The notes under the pieces: model-generated | The model's input: the letters and a program-made list of their open reading frames with translations, nothing else | Databases searched by the model: none | What the model was told of the DNA's origin: nothing | Made by a program: the position numbers and the translations under genes | Source: Epithemia pelagica | Taxonomy: Eukaryota > Bacillariophyta > Bacillariophyceae > Surirellales > Surirellaceae | Direction of reading: 5' to 3' | DNA: 64,000 nucleotides | Assembly: GCA_946965045.2 (NCBI GenBank) | Contig: OX337235.1 | Location: 3,543,928-3,607,927 of the forward strand | Part shown: piece after piece, positions 20,885-31,000 of the stretch | How the letters are laid out: each line of letters starts with the position of its first letter | How positions within the stretch are numbered: position 1 is the first letter of the stretch

Positions 20885-21250
20885 TCCTCCTCCTTGTTGG
20901 ATGGGAAGGACAACCCTTTGGTATTCGTCGTCCACTTGAGCATGGCTTGCTGATCGTGCCAGAGACATGTCGCAAAATGACCAAAGTCCGACGGCGAATA
21001 CCACAACTGGCCCTTGTGCTCCATCGTGATGCCGTGCACATTGTTGTAATAGTGATTCCGGTCCAAGTCAAATTGAACACGTTTGCTTGATTTCCTCGTT
21101 GGATGATGATCCAAGCATGGGAGAGGTTTGGTGTTGTCGTTGCTTGTGGGATGAGGAGGACCCATTCCGGATATGGAAGTCATTTCGTGTTGTGCCTTTG
21201 GAATTGGCCGGCGACTGTGTGTCGTCGCCGGATCAATTGGATGACAAAAG

Positions 21251-24200
21251 ATGCATCACTTGTGCCAACACGTGTTGAATTGCGTGGGCCGTCCCCAACG
21301 GCTCGTGCCGTACAGTGGCAATTTCGAAGCGGAACATCAGGAATGGAATTGGCATTGTCTGCATCGGGTTGAGGTCCGCCATGAGGAGGAGGAGGAGGAG
21401 ACAAACGACAGCAATGCCCACCCAACTGGCAAACCCCTCCATCCGGCCGTTCAAGCCGTCCAGTCCTTGCAAGAGGCAGTGGATGCCAACCCTGAATGGT
21501 TGGATACAATTGTAGCAACCTTGTCTCCCGTCTATACCCACCAAGCAATGATGGTGTCGACTCAAGAACAACAAGCCTCTTCTAAAGAGGAGGACGACGA
21601 CGATGGTGACGCGACGGCGCATCCTCGCCCGACCGAACATCATGCCAAGTCGGTGGCTCGACGCCGTCGCGAACGGCAAGAACCACCACCACACCACCAA
21701 GGACGACGCCGAGCGACGGAAACCACATCCACCACAAACGAGAAACCAGGGCAAGAACGATCCAACGATCCGCGGCTGTGGGAACAAGAGGATTTTTTTT
21801 TCGGCCACCAATACCTTTGCCGCCTGGAAGTTGCTCACCGAACACAATGTGTGGGGTCCCCCGGCATCACGAGTGATTTTACACGTCATGTCCAATTCCG
21901 GATGGCAAGCAGACCAACATCCCGATTTGGGATTCAATCAATGGGTCAACACTAACGAAATTTGTGGCGATGGACTGGACAATGACTTTAATGGCCGTGT
22001 GGATGATTGTCATGGATGGAATCATGTCAACCAAAACAATAGTACGTACCGGTCGGGCAGTAGTTTTGGAACCACCGTGGCGGGTATTTGTGCAGCCAAC
22101 ACCGATGTAAGTAGTAGTTGTAGTGACATTCCAATCGCATGGCACAAGCTCGATTGTCCGTTGGTTGTGTCGTCCTTGATTCCGTTTGGTGTGTGATTCC
22201 AATCGCGAATTTGTCTAATGCATATTTGTGGTTCTCTATATTACAGAACGAAATTGGTGTGGCCGGTACAGCGGGTGGATTGAATGGACAGCGAGGTGTT
22301 TCTCTCTTGGCCACCATTCCCAGTGGCAATGTTGCCTCCCTTGTCTTTGCCGCCGACATGGGGGCCCATGTCAGTACCCTTCCCTGGGGTTTCGTTCCGC
22401 CGGGTTCGAGCAATGTCTTTTTTGAACGGGCCATGGACTATGCCTTTGCCCGTAATGTCATGATTGTGTGTTCCGCCAGCAATGGTACGTTGTTCCATTC
22501 GGAGGAGATACGCAGAGAGAATGCGGAATGCGGAAATCCACAGCGTGTCACTTGGGAGAACACTCTCACAACGTTTCTTTGATCTTTTTGGATCCTTGAT
22601 TTGCTGGCGCAGAGGGACGGGATATCCGAATGTACCCGTCGACCTATGGCAAGGCCATTTCCGTGGCCGCCACCAACAATAATAGTGTGGCGGCATCCTT
22701 TACCACCTATTCCGACTTTATCAGTCTTTCGGCACCCGGGGTAGAAGTGTTGACGACCGTTCCGGTAAACCAAGGATCCTACAGCTATCTCAGTGGAACC
22801 GGCGCGTCTTCAGCGCATGTGGCCGGCACGTGCCTTGTGGGCGTTCGGGAACCAACAAACGCACGCCGCCGTTCCGCACCAAACAACCACAAGCCTTTTT
22901 CGTTTCGTGCGGTATCTTGTCTGACTTTTTCTTTCATTGTTGTTGTTGTTCTCATATTTTGTGTTTAGGCATTGTTGCGTTGGGCAAGGCACTCAAGTTT
23001 GACGCAACGCCCGACGAACTGCGTACCTGTCTGTTGGTCAGTGACAGGGGCATTGATCATGTGCAAGCCTTTCGCAATCAGTACCGCAACAAGCTCGGTT
23101 CCGGTATGGTGGATGCCTACGCCTTTTTGAATTGTCTCCTATTGGACGAGGGGACCTGTGGCAATAGTCGTTTGGACGTAGGAGAAGCATGCGATACCAA
23201 CAATCTGGGAGCGTGGAATGGTCGGGGCTGTGTCGATTTTGGATACGATTTGGGCGATATTGGTTGCCAGAGGGACTGCCGTGGCTTTGACTTTGGCCAA
23301 TGCTTCAGCATTTTTTTGGATCAACCGCGCTTGTCGGGACCTCTTAATAGTGAACAGAGATTTATTGTGGAAATCCCCAACGACTGGGAGGGCATGACTG
23401 AAGTGCGGTTTGAATTGTCCTACACGGGATTAGCCTTGGGCTATGCGGATGCCGATTTGTTTGTGCGACGGGATGGTCCACCTGACTTTACCACGTACGA
23501 TTGTCTCTCGGTCGAGACGGGCAGTGAAGAGCTGTGTACCTTTACCCAACCAGGTACCTATCATATCTTGGTCTGGGGTCATGGTACCTACAGCAACGTC
23601 AACTTGTTGGTCACGGCCAATGGCAAACCCCAAGAGGCCAAATGCGGCAATGGTTTTTTGGAAGGTACGGAATTCTGTGATGGCAATAACTTCAAGTCGG
23701 TGCTTTGTGAAGATTTGGGATTTCAAACAGGTGACATGGGCTGTCAATCGGATTGCAGTGTCTTGGATGTCCGCAATTGCTACGATACCCTGTTCAACCT
23801 GAGGCGAAATTTGAATCGGGGTAGCTTTTTTCGGTTTCAAGTGGATGCCACCGAGTTTGCCGTCTTTGATCGTTTGGAAATCACCACCTCGTCGACCCGT
23901 TCTTCGGCCGACGTGGACTTGTACGTGAGCAAGGATACCCAGCCCACCTTGGATGTCCTTTACCGAACCGGGTGTGTACCAAGTCTTGGTCCATGCCTAT
24001 TTAAGTTCCAGTTCGGTCACCATGAGAGCTCGTCTCTATGGGAAACAAGGACCGGAGACAACCCCCACGGCATCTCCCACTGTTTCGGCCGAACCATCCA
24101 CCAGTGCGGCACCCAGTCGTTCCGGGCTGTGTCGTCCCGACTGCAGTACCTGCTTCGATCCCAGCTTTCGGCAAAAGGGTTGCAGTGGGTGTACCGACTG

Positions 24201-24443
24201 TGAGACGCTCGTGTGTGCGGCCGATGTAGATCCCTATTGCTGCAGCACGCATTGGGACGCGGACTGGTACGTATTGTATCTTTGGGGAATGGTTTTGTCT
24301 GGGACTTGCGAACAGGTTGGTTGTGGACTCACCAGTTTTTTTTTGGTGTGTTTGTGTTGGTGGACTGTTGGTTGGCCAATGGAGAAAAGGCTCGTACTTT
24401 GTGTATTTGTGATGCTCTTACCAAACTCTATTCTACGAGGTAA
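21251..24443 (+). pseudogene. Subtilase-like (S8) pseudogene with all three catalytic residues replaced
   Basis: Probable exons: 21251-22106 (with a frame change at a nine-T run, 21793-21801), 22247-22484, 22613-22825, 22969-about 24255. Fold blocks are clear: HPDL...WVNTNEICGDGLDNDFNGRVDD, AADMGAHVS, ISVAAT and SGTGASSAHVAG. The catalytic Asp is replaced (VMSNSG where VIDTG is usual), the His is Phe (SFGTTVAG for HGTHVAG) and the Ser is Gly (SGTGASS for SGTSMAT). The Asn of the oxyanion hole remains (SASNG). Downstream are two disulfide-rich CGN...GE.CD blocks of Myxococcus-repeat type and PPC-like beta domains. Intron positions after ASNG and HVAG match the paralog at 36341-38671; the donor after HVAG is GC here and GT there. 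Near 23,950 there is a frameshift with loss of about 20 residues. The start is uncertain. Confidence 0.72.
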
Positions 24444-24981
24444 GGGGGGTTGTGTGGATGGCTCCTCCAATCGAAACTACGATGTGTGGCGACCACAGAA
24501 CATGGCAATGGGATTCTGTTTGGTGTATAGGAGTAAAGAAGGCAGAGCTGATCATCATCCTAGTAATAAGTTTATATGGAGAAATATGGCATATAGGGAA
24601 TCGAAGGAGATGGAGGAGTAGACTTGTTGTAGAGTGGTTCATGGTCGCCGTCTTCATGTGGTGGTTTACCGATCTCTACTAGTCTCTAGCTATTAGATCT
24701 CTAGAGGGAGAAAAAAAAGGCTACTCCTACTCCTCTAGCAGTTAGAGACACCACAGGAGGACTTTGGGAGTCATAGGCCACATAGGTAGAGAAAAGGGTT
24801 ATTTATTCTCATGAGAAGCGAGATCTTTGCGTGACGCAATCAGATCTTTTTCCTGTCACACCGAGACGCCGCCATCGCTGCCTCGTTCTTATTGTAGAGG
24901 AAGGTTGCTCATTTGTCTCCTTGAATCAATCCCCTTTCGTTGCTGCTGCCTTTCTGGTCTCTCTTTCTTTGTTTGCAAACC
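24444..24981. other. Intergenic region upstream of Mn-SOD
   Basis: No supported gene. It holds short words such as CTACTCCTACTCCTC (about 24720) and TAGAGAGTCT-like copies. The last 150 bp are T/C-rich and probably the SOD promoter and leader. Confidence 0.4.
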
Positions 24982-25895
24982 ATGAATCCTACGATTTCCG
25001 CCGCCGCCATTCATTTGAGATCCAACAAGATTCCCACCAAATTGTTGCAATCCAGTACGGCCCTCTTTTCCGCCTACACGGATGCTTCCAACAAACCCGT
25101 GTTGCCCGATTTGCCCTACGATTACGATGCTCTCGAACGTACGTACATGTGTCTATTTGTGTGTGTGTTACGGTTGTTGTTGTTTTTCTATAGAGTGTGT
25201 TTGGGATGGTATCGAAAGGAGGACGATTTGTCCGGCGCTGTATGTTGGATACTCTAATGTTGTTTGATTGTGGATTTGACAATTGGCTCTCTTTCGTTTG
25301 CGTTTTTGCTACTGGAACCGTCTGTTTTTGTTTTGTATATAATGCAGCTACCATTTCGGCCGAGACCATGAAATTGCATCATTCCAAACACCACAATACG
25401 TACGTGACGAATTTGCTCAAGGGATTGGAGCAATTGGATACGGCTGTCTCGGCAGGTGATGTGTCGGCCATTATTGGCCTGCAAGGCGCCTTGCAATTCA
25501 ATGGCGGCGGTCATTTGAATCATTGTCTCTTTTGGGAAAATTTAAGTCCCCCCGAAGGTGCCCAACCCGGTCCGGAAACGACCAAGGCCATTGCTCAAGC
25601 CTTTGGAGATGTCGAAGCCTTGCGTACCACCATGTCGGCCCAAACTGTGGCCATTCAAGGCAGTGGATGGGGATGGTTGGGCTGGAATGGCACAGCACTG
25701 GAAATTGCCACGTGTCCCAATCAAAATCCCTTGCAGGCCACGACGGGGTTGGTCCCCCTCTTGGGCATGGATGTGTGGGAACATGCCTATTATGTCGATT
25801 ATCGCAATGTTCGACCCGATTATGTCCGCAATTTGTGGTCCATTGTCAATTGGAAAGTCGTCGAAGAACGATTGGTGGCGGCGCAAGCCAAGTAG
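24982..25895 (+). CDS. SOD2: Manganese superoxide dismutase, probably mitochondrial
   Basis: Exons 24982-25138 and 25348-25895 (donor GTACGT, acceptor AATGCAG) join in phase 1 to give 234 aa. The enzyme converts superoxide to oxygen and hydrogen peroxide. The first 45 or so residues (MNPTISAAAIHLRSNKIPTK...) are basic and hydroxylated with no acidic residue until late, like a mitochondrial presequence. The mature part begins LPDLPYDYDALEPTIS. Metal ligands are visible: the first His in MKLHHSKHH, the second in GGGHLNHCLFW, Asp and His in MDVWEHAYY. GSGWGWLGW is present. The Gln in CPNQNPLQATTG and the NPLQ.TTGLVPLLG.DVWEHAYY block are typical of Mn rather than Fe enzymes and close to animal SOD2. 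Length and motifs are complete. Targeting is inferred. Confidence 0.93.
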
Positions 25896-26530
25896 AAACA
25901 GCAAAAAGGCTGTTCCTATATTATACCACTACTTTGTCACGAAACCACAGACTCCAACACACACTGAACCTGTCGCTATCCACGACCTCATTCGTTCCAG
26001 AAACAACTATTAAACGTGTTACTACCTACGTACCTACCTAGTTCCAAACGCCTCATCTTTGGTTTGCCCTAACCGATTGTTTTGTAGAGGCCCGCGATCA
26101 TGGTCCATTGGAGAAAGGAAACGAGAGAAAGAAAATCTGCATGTCGATAGGAGAGATTGCCACGTCCGTCCACTCTCCACCATGGTGTGCCTTGTGTTAT
26201 TGTGCAGAACGACCTTTCTCGTTTGGTTGCCGCTATCGGATCCATCATCTCTAGGTAGACTATCCGGAAGGAACCGCGACCGTCTCCGACTCGAACATGT
26301 CTTGATCGTGTCACAGAGTACTCTTCCAGGTATACTACGGAAGTCAGACATGGAAAGACCAAGGTCTTCTGCCACACGCATACGTCATTCGGCCAATGTT
26401 TGAGATTGCAATAGATACTATGGGGTTGACATCATGTTGCCAATCGTATCATTGCCACATTTCTTGTTGCCCATCAAGAGAAGGTTTGAGAGAAAGGTTC
26501 TTATTGTTAAAAAGAAACTAGGTTGTCAAG
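25896..26530. other. Intergenic region between SOD and DUF1275 gene
   Basis: No supported coding region. Short ORFs on both strands (26034-26403) overlap one another and lack protein-like features. The segment near 26,440-26,530 is likely the promoter and leader of the next gene. Confidence 0.4.
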
Positions 26531-27397
26531 ATGAGATTATCGTGGATTCCCGTGTTGCTTTCGGCTTTTTCTGCCGTCGAGGCTGTCAAGTCTCCCTTGG
26601 CGGTTGTTCCTGCATCGTCCTCCAAGACCACAAATCCTCGTTCCACTCCTCCCTCCGACAAGGCATTGTCGGTTTCGGGTGGAGCCTCGTCTTCGCTCAC
26701 CTTGTCGACGCCCACCGAGGGTTTGAAATGGGCCATGCTCTTGGCTTTGAATACGGGCTTTCTCAATGGCATTTGTTTGGCCGGCTATGTCGCCTCCAAG
26801 AAACAGGGTGTTTCGGCCGTGACGGGTGCCTGGACCAATTCCGGTGTGGGTGCCGCCACGGCCTTGATTGGTGGTGTGGCGGCCAGTAGTGGCAAGACCA
26901 TTTTCAAGGAACAATCGAGTATTTTGGCCAGTTACATTGCCGGGAGTGGCCTTTATGGCCTCTTGAATCCCACCCCGCAATTGTGGACCTTGGTCCGATC
27001 CTCGGCCGGTCTCGCCTGTTTGGCCTCGAGTGCCTGTTTGGTCTTGGCCTCCAAATTGGCCACGAGCAAAAAGGGTCCCTTGACCTGTTTTTGTTTGGCC
27101 GCCATGGCCAGTGGCATTCAAAATAGTTTGACCAGTAGTCATTCCGGCAATTTGTTGCGCACGACGCATTATTCTGGCATGTCGTCCGATGTCGGTACCT
27201 TGGGAGGACAATTGTTGCGAGGCAATACCGCCAATGCCTTCAAGTTCAAGGCCTTTGTGTTGCTTTGTGCCGCCTTTTGGGTCGGAGGCTTTGCGGCCGT
27301 CTATGTGGGACAAGGAACGGACGCGAGTACCAAATTGCTCTGGAGTGCCGCCACACCCCTCGTGTTGGGATTGGCACTCTTGTTTGTGCCCAAATAA
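26531..27397 (+). CDS. DUF1275 (YoaK-type) multi-pass membrane protein with signal peptide
   Basis: 288 aa, no intron. The first 18 residues (MRLSWIPVLLSAFSAVEA) form a cleavable-looking signal peptide. A Ser/Pro/Thr-rich segment (about 19-60) follows, then about six hydrophobic helices. Family-like features are the early LLALNTGFLNGICLAGY helix, the AVTGAWTN block where bacterial members have a TGN motif, and CFCLAAMASGIQNSLTSSHSGN followed by RTTHYSGMSSDVGTLGGQL, close to the conserved QN...RTTH.TG..TDLG block of DUF1275. The family's function is not known to me. A secretory-pathway or plastid-envelope location is possible because of the signal peptide, though no ASAFAP-like plastid motif is visible. 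Confidence 0.8.
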   Translation: MRLSWIPVLLSAFSAVEAVKSPLAVVPASSSKTTNPRSTPPSDKALSVSGGASSSLTLSTPTEGLKWAMLLALNTGFLNGICLAGYVASKKQGVSAVTGAWTNSGVGAATALIGGVAASSGKTIFKEQSSILASYIAGSGLYGLLNPTPQLWTLVRSSAGLACLASSACLVLASKLATSKKGPLTCFCLAAMASGIQNSLTSSHSGNLLRTTHYSGMSSDVGTLGGQLLRGNTANAFKFKAFVLLCAAFWVGGFAAVYVGQGTDASTKLLWSAATPLVLGLALLFVPK

Positions 27398-28045
27398 TCA
27401 AATTAATCAATTTAACGAAATCAATCAAACAAACGATCAATGGACTAAAAGAGAAGACGATGGTAGACCTCTTGGACTAGGTACCTAATTCATGAGTCTC
27501 TCCAGTATTCTTTGTCCTACTACTATTGTTTCATTTACTTGCTGGAGGGTAACACACAAAGGAGAGAGGGGTTGACAAAACGATAGAGACAATACCGTCC
27601 ACTGTAGGTCATTTTCCTTGTCTCGACAATAGGACACAAGGCAAAAAGGGTACCACAACGTCACGGATAGAGGCCAAGCAAAACGGTAACTAAAACCTAC
27701 AAAGCACAAAGACGTCCTTCCCCGCCTGGCTCGGCAATGAACAAAAAGGCAAAAAAGGGTACCACAATGTCAATGGTCAAGGAGCAGCAAAAGGGCAAAT
27801 GCAACCTACGAAGCACAAAGAAGTAGTAGGTGTAGAAGAAGGGGAACAGCGTTTGGTCCATCTCCATGTATTGTCAAAGAAATAATGCATACATATCCTC
27901 TTGAATAGATTTGATACTTTTATGTGAAACAGTGCCAAAGCATGATCCTGCATGGCAAACGTGAAACGAACAACAAGCGACAGGTTTTTTTTAACGAACC
28001 CGCCCGCTCTTTCGAGCTATATATATTTATATTCATTGGATACCC
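27398..28045. other. Intergenic region with an imperfect 72-bp duplication
   Basis: No gene seen. It contains the repeat pair listed next and serves as 3' sequence for both convergent neighbours. Confidence 0.5.
27640..27820 (+). repeat. Imperfect direct repeat, two units
   Basis: 27640-27711 and 27748-27820 share GGCAAAAA(A)GGGTACCACAA, AAGCAAAA/CAGCAAAA, ACCTAC and AAGCACAAAG in the same order, with about 75-80% identity by eye. Meaning unknown. Confidence 0.7.
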
Positions 28046-31000
28046 TCAAGCAACGACAATTGTCTTTTTGTCAACCAAGTGTGTCGTCGTTACCGCGTCG
28101 GCAGCTACTGCGGTCGGTCGTGTGCCGACAGCTGTTCTGGCCCTGGGTGATCCACCCCCTCCTCCGTCTTCTTCTTCTTGCTGTTGTTGCTGCTGCACGG
28201 CGGCGGCTGCGCCTTGCAATCGTCGAGGCGCGACACAAATTCGTAACCGACAGGGATGATAGGGATTGCCGCGACTATTGTTTTGACAGCTCAAACAGGT
28301 ACCACAATCGTTTGGGATACAACACGGAACACACTGTTCACAGGGAACATAGAGTAAGAGGGGCATCCACAAGCCCCGTTGGTCATCCCATTCATACCCC
28401 GGAGGTGACAAGGCAGTTTCCTCGTCTCCTTCGTGCGGAATCAAGAATGAGAAGTCTACAGGGTCTCGCTTGAGCTCTTCTTTAGGAAGAATGCATCCAT
28501 CGGCTCGCATTCGTCCTTCTTCCTGGGCTTCGATTTCAAATTGAGACAAGGCCACGTACCCTCGTGTCGAATATCCACCCGACAAGCGAAGGCGTCGAAT
28601 GACGCTGTTCGTGGCAGCATCTTCTTGGTCACTGACGACGTCGTCGTCGTCAAACAAGATTTCTTTTTCCCAGGTACTTTCATTGTGCTGGGCCCATGCT
28701 GCCAAATCTTGTTCTGGTCGACGAGTCGGGGAAGTTGCAGTGGCAACCGTACTGGTTGACACGGGTGTCGTCTCAACAACTCGTTCGGAAGCCGGAATCG
28801 TTCTCTCTGGCACTGGTACCACGGGACTTCTTGGTCTCTGTCGAGGCCGTCCTTTCCGCTTTCGTGCTGGTTGCCCTTGTTGCGGTTCTTGTCGACCGCC
28901 TCCTTTTGGTTTTTGTGGTTGTTGCTCTTGTAGTTTCTGTCGAACTCGCCCTTCTTGCGTTCGTGCTTGCGGCTCGTACAGAGGCGGCCGCGCCGGGGAA
29001 GGAGTGGTCAATGGACGACTTCGTCTCTGTTGTTGTCTGTGCCGCTCTTCTTCATCCAAATTCAATAGTATGTCATCATTTCCCTCTGCCCTTTGCTTTT
29101 GTGCTGGTTTCTTGAGACTGTCCGGTTGCTTTTCGATTGGACCCTTTGTGTGTTTCCGCGCTCTTTCCATGTCCGTCCGGTGCCCCTCTGGTCTTCGCTT
29201 CTGTGCAGCCATTTTGAGATTGCCTGGTTCCTGTTCTAAGGGCTCTTTGCTGTGGATCCGTGTCGTTTCCTTTTCCGATGGGTTCCGTGCAATATTCTCC
29301 ATCTCCACATTCCCTGAATCTGATAATTGTGTGCTTTCTCGTTTCGTTGTTTCCCCGGTGTCTGTTCTCGCCTCCACTTGGATTTCATCGGGTACCTCGA
29401 TTCCAATAGCGTCTCTCGTGGATTCCTCCACACGGACGGCATGATTCCGTGGCGTTTCCTTCTCCGACAGGTTCCGTGCAATTTTCTCCGTCTGAACATT
29501 CCCTGAATCTGGCATTTGTGTGTTTGCGCGCCTAGTGTCTGTTCTCGCCTCCGCTTGAATTTCATCGGGTACCTCGGTTCCAACAGTGTCTTTTGTGGAT
29601 TCCTCTACACTGACGTCGTGATTCCGTGGTGTTTGCTTCTCCGACAGGTTCTGTGCAATATTCTCCGTCTGCACATTCCCTGAATCTGGCATTTGTGTGC
29701 TTTCTCGTTTCGTCGTTTCCCTGGTGTCTGTTCTCACCTCATTTTGGATTTCATCCGGTAACTCAGTTCCAACAGTGTCTCTCGTGGATTCCTCCACACT
29801 GACGTCGTGATTCCGTGGTGTTTGCTTCTCCGACAGGTTCCGTGCAATTTTCTCCCTCCGTACATTCCCTGAATCTGGCATTTGTGTGCTTTCTCGTTTC
29901 GTCGTTTCCCTGGTGTCTGTTCTCACCTCATTTTGGATTTCATCCGGTAACTCAGTTCCAACAGTGTCTCTCGTGGATTCCTCCACACTGACGTCGTGAT
30001 TCCGTGGTGTTTGCTTCTCCGACAGGTTCCGTGCAATTTTCTCCCTCCGTACATTCCCTGAATCTGGTATCTCGGTGCTTACTCGTTTCGTTGTTTTCTT
30101 AGTGTCTGTTCTCGCCTCCGTTTGGATTTCATCGGGTACCTCGGTTCCAGTAGTGTCTCTCGTGGATTCCTTCACTCTGACGTCGCGATTCCGTGATGTT
30201 TGCTTCTCCGATGGGTTCCGTGCATTATTCTCCCTCTGCACATTCCCTGAATCTGGTATCTGTGTGTTTGCTCGTTTCGTTGTTTCCTTAGTGTCTGTTC
30301 TCGCCTTCCCTTGGATTTCATTGGGTTCACCTATTCGAATTGTCTGTCTCCTGGAACCTTTGGTACTTGTTGGCGAGCGAGAGGACTTTACCCATTTTCC
30401 TTCCACTGGATCCCATTGATATCCGGTAGGTGCGGGTCCCACAGGACGTTGGTGCATGACAAAACCACCCTTTGGTTTCTTATTTAACTTATCTACCGCC
30501 AATTTTTGTGGATCGACGGGAATATCGACCCATTCCCCTTTGTTGGGATCCCATTTTTTCCCGCGAGGTGCACGGCCAGCAGGTCGAACATGGTATGGCG
30601 TTTGTGGAATAAAGACTTTGGTCTGTCGGGGATTGGGGTCAGCAGCACTGTACGAAGGTTGATCCACTGCCTCTCCTTCAGGCTCATTTCCAGAACTCAT
30701 CCCACTGTTTCGTCTTGATGATCCGTTCCCACGATACGAAGTATGTTCAGACATGTCCTGGTCTTGCTCGAACTGACGACGAAGTCCATCGGCCCGATCT
30801 ACATAGACTTGCTGTTCCAACTCAGAAATACCATTGGTCCAATGATGTGATAAAGCTCTCACGAGTTCAGAAGGTGAGAGGGTTGGATATATCGCCTGCC
30901 ACGATGGTAAATATTCACTTTGAAACAACGTAAAAGCGGATTGCCACAAAGAATTATCTTGACTGTCATCATCGTGATTGATTGTGTGGCTAGATTGTTG

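Larger units (their letters stand above)
13738..21183 (-). pseudogene. Host gene of the RVQFDL/LWYS diatom family, split in frame by a copia insertion
   Basis: The minus-strand gene starts at the ATG at 21183, runs to 20885, is interrupted by the copia element plus one TCCTC duplication, and resumes at 14476 to end at 13738. The two pieces are 299 and 739 nt. Together, with the 5-bp duplication counted once, they make 1,038 nt, an open frame of 345 aa. The insertion lies in a run of Glu codons (GAG GAG GAG GAA). The N-terminal piece has KRVQFDLDRN...GQLWYSPSDF, also found in the 890-aa gene at 38702-41374. The C-terminal piece has FLGLEFHALPRHCQ, a GLE-type block of the same family, and ends HETDTV. 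The function of this family is unknown to me. The inserted copy should give a truncated protein or none. On a diploid homolog the empty allele may still be active. Confidence 0.8.

Noticed and set aside
21233-21937. Hydrophobic minus-strand ORF (234 codons)
   Set aside because: It mirrors the plus-strand N-terminal frame of the subtilase pseudogene; its hydrophobicity comes from antisense of Glu/Asp/Arg codons.
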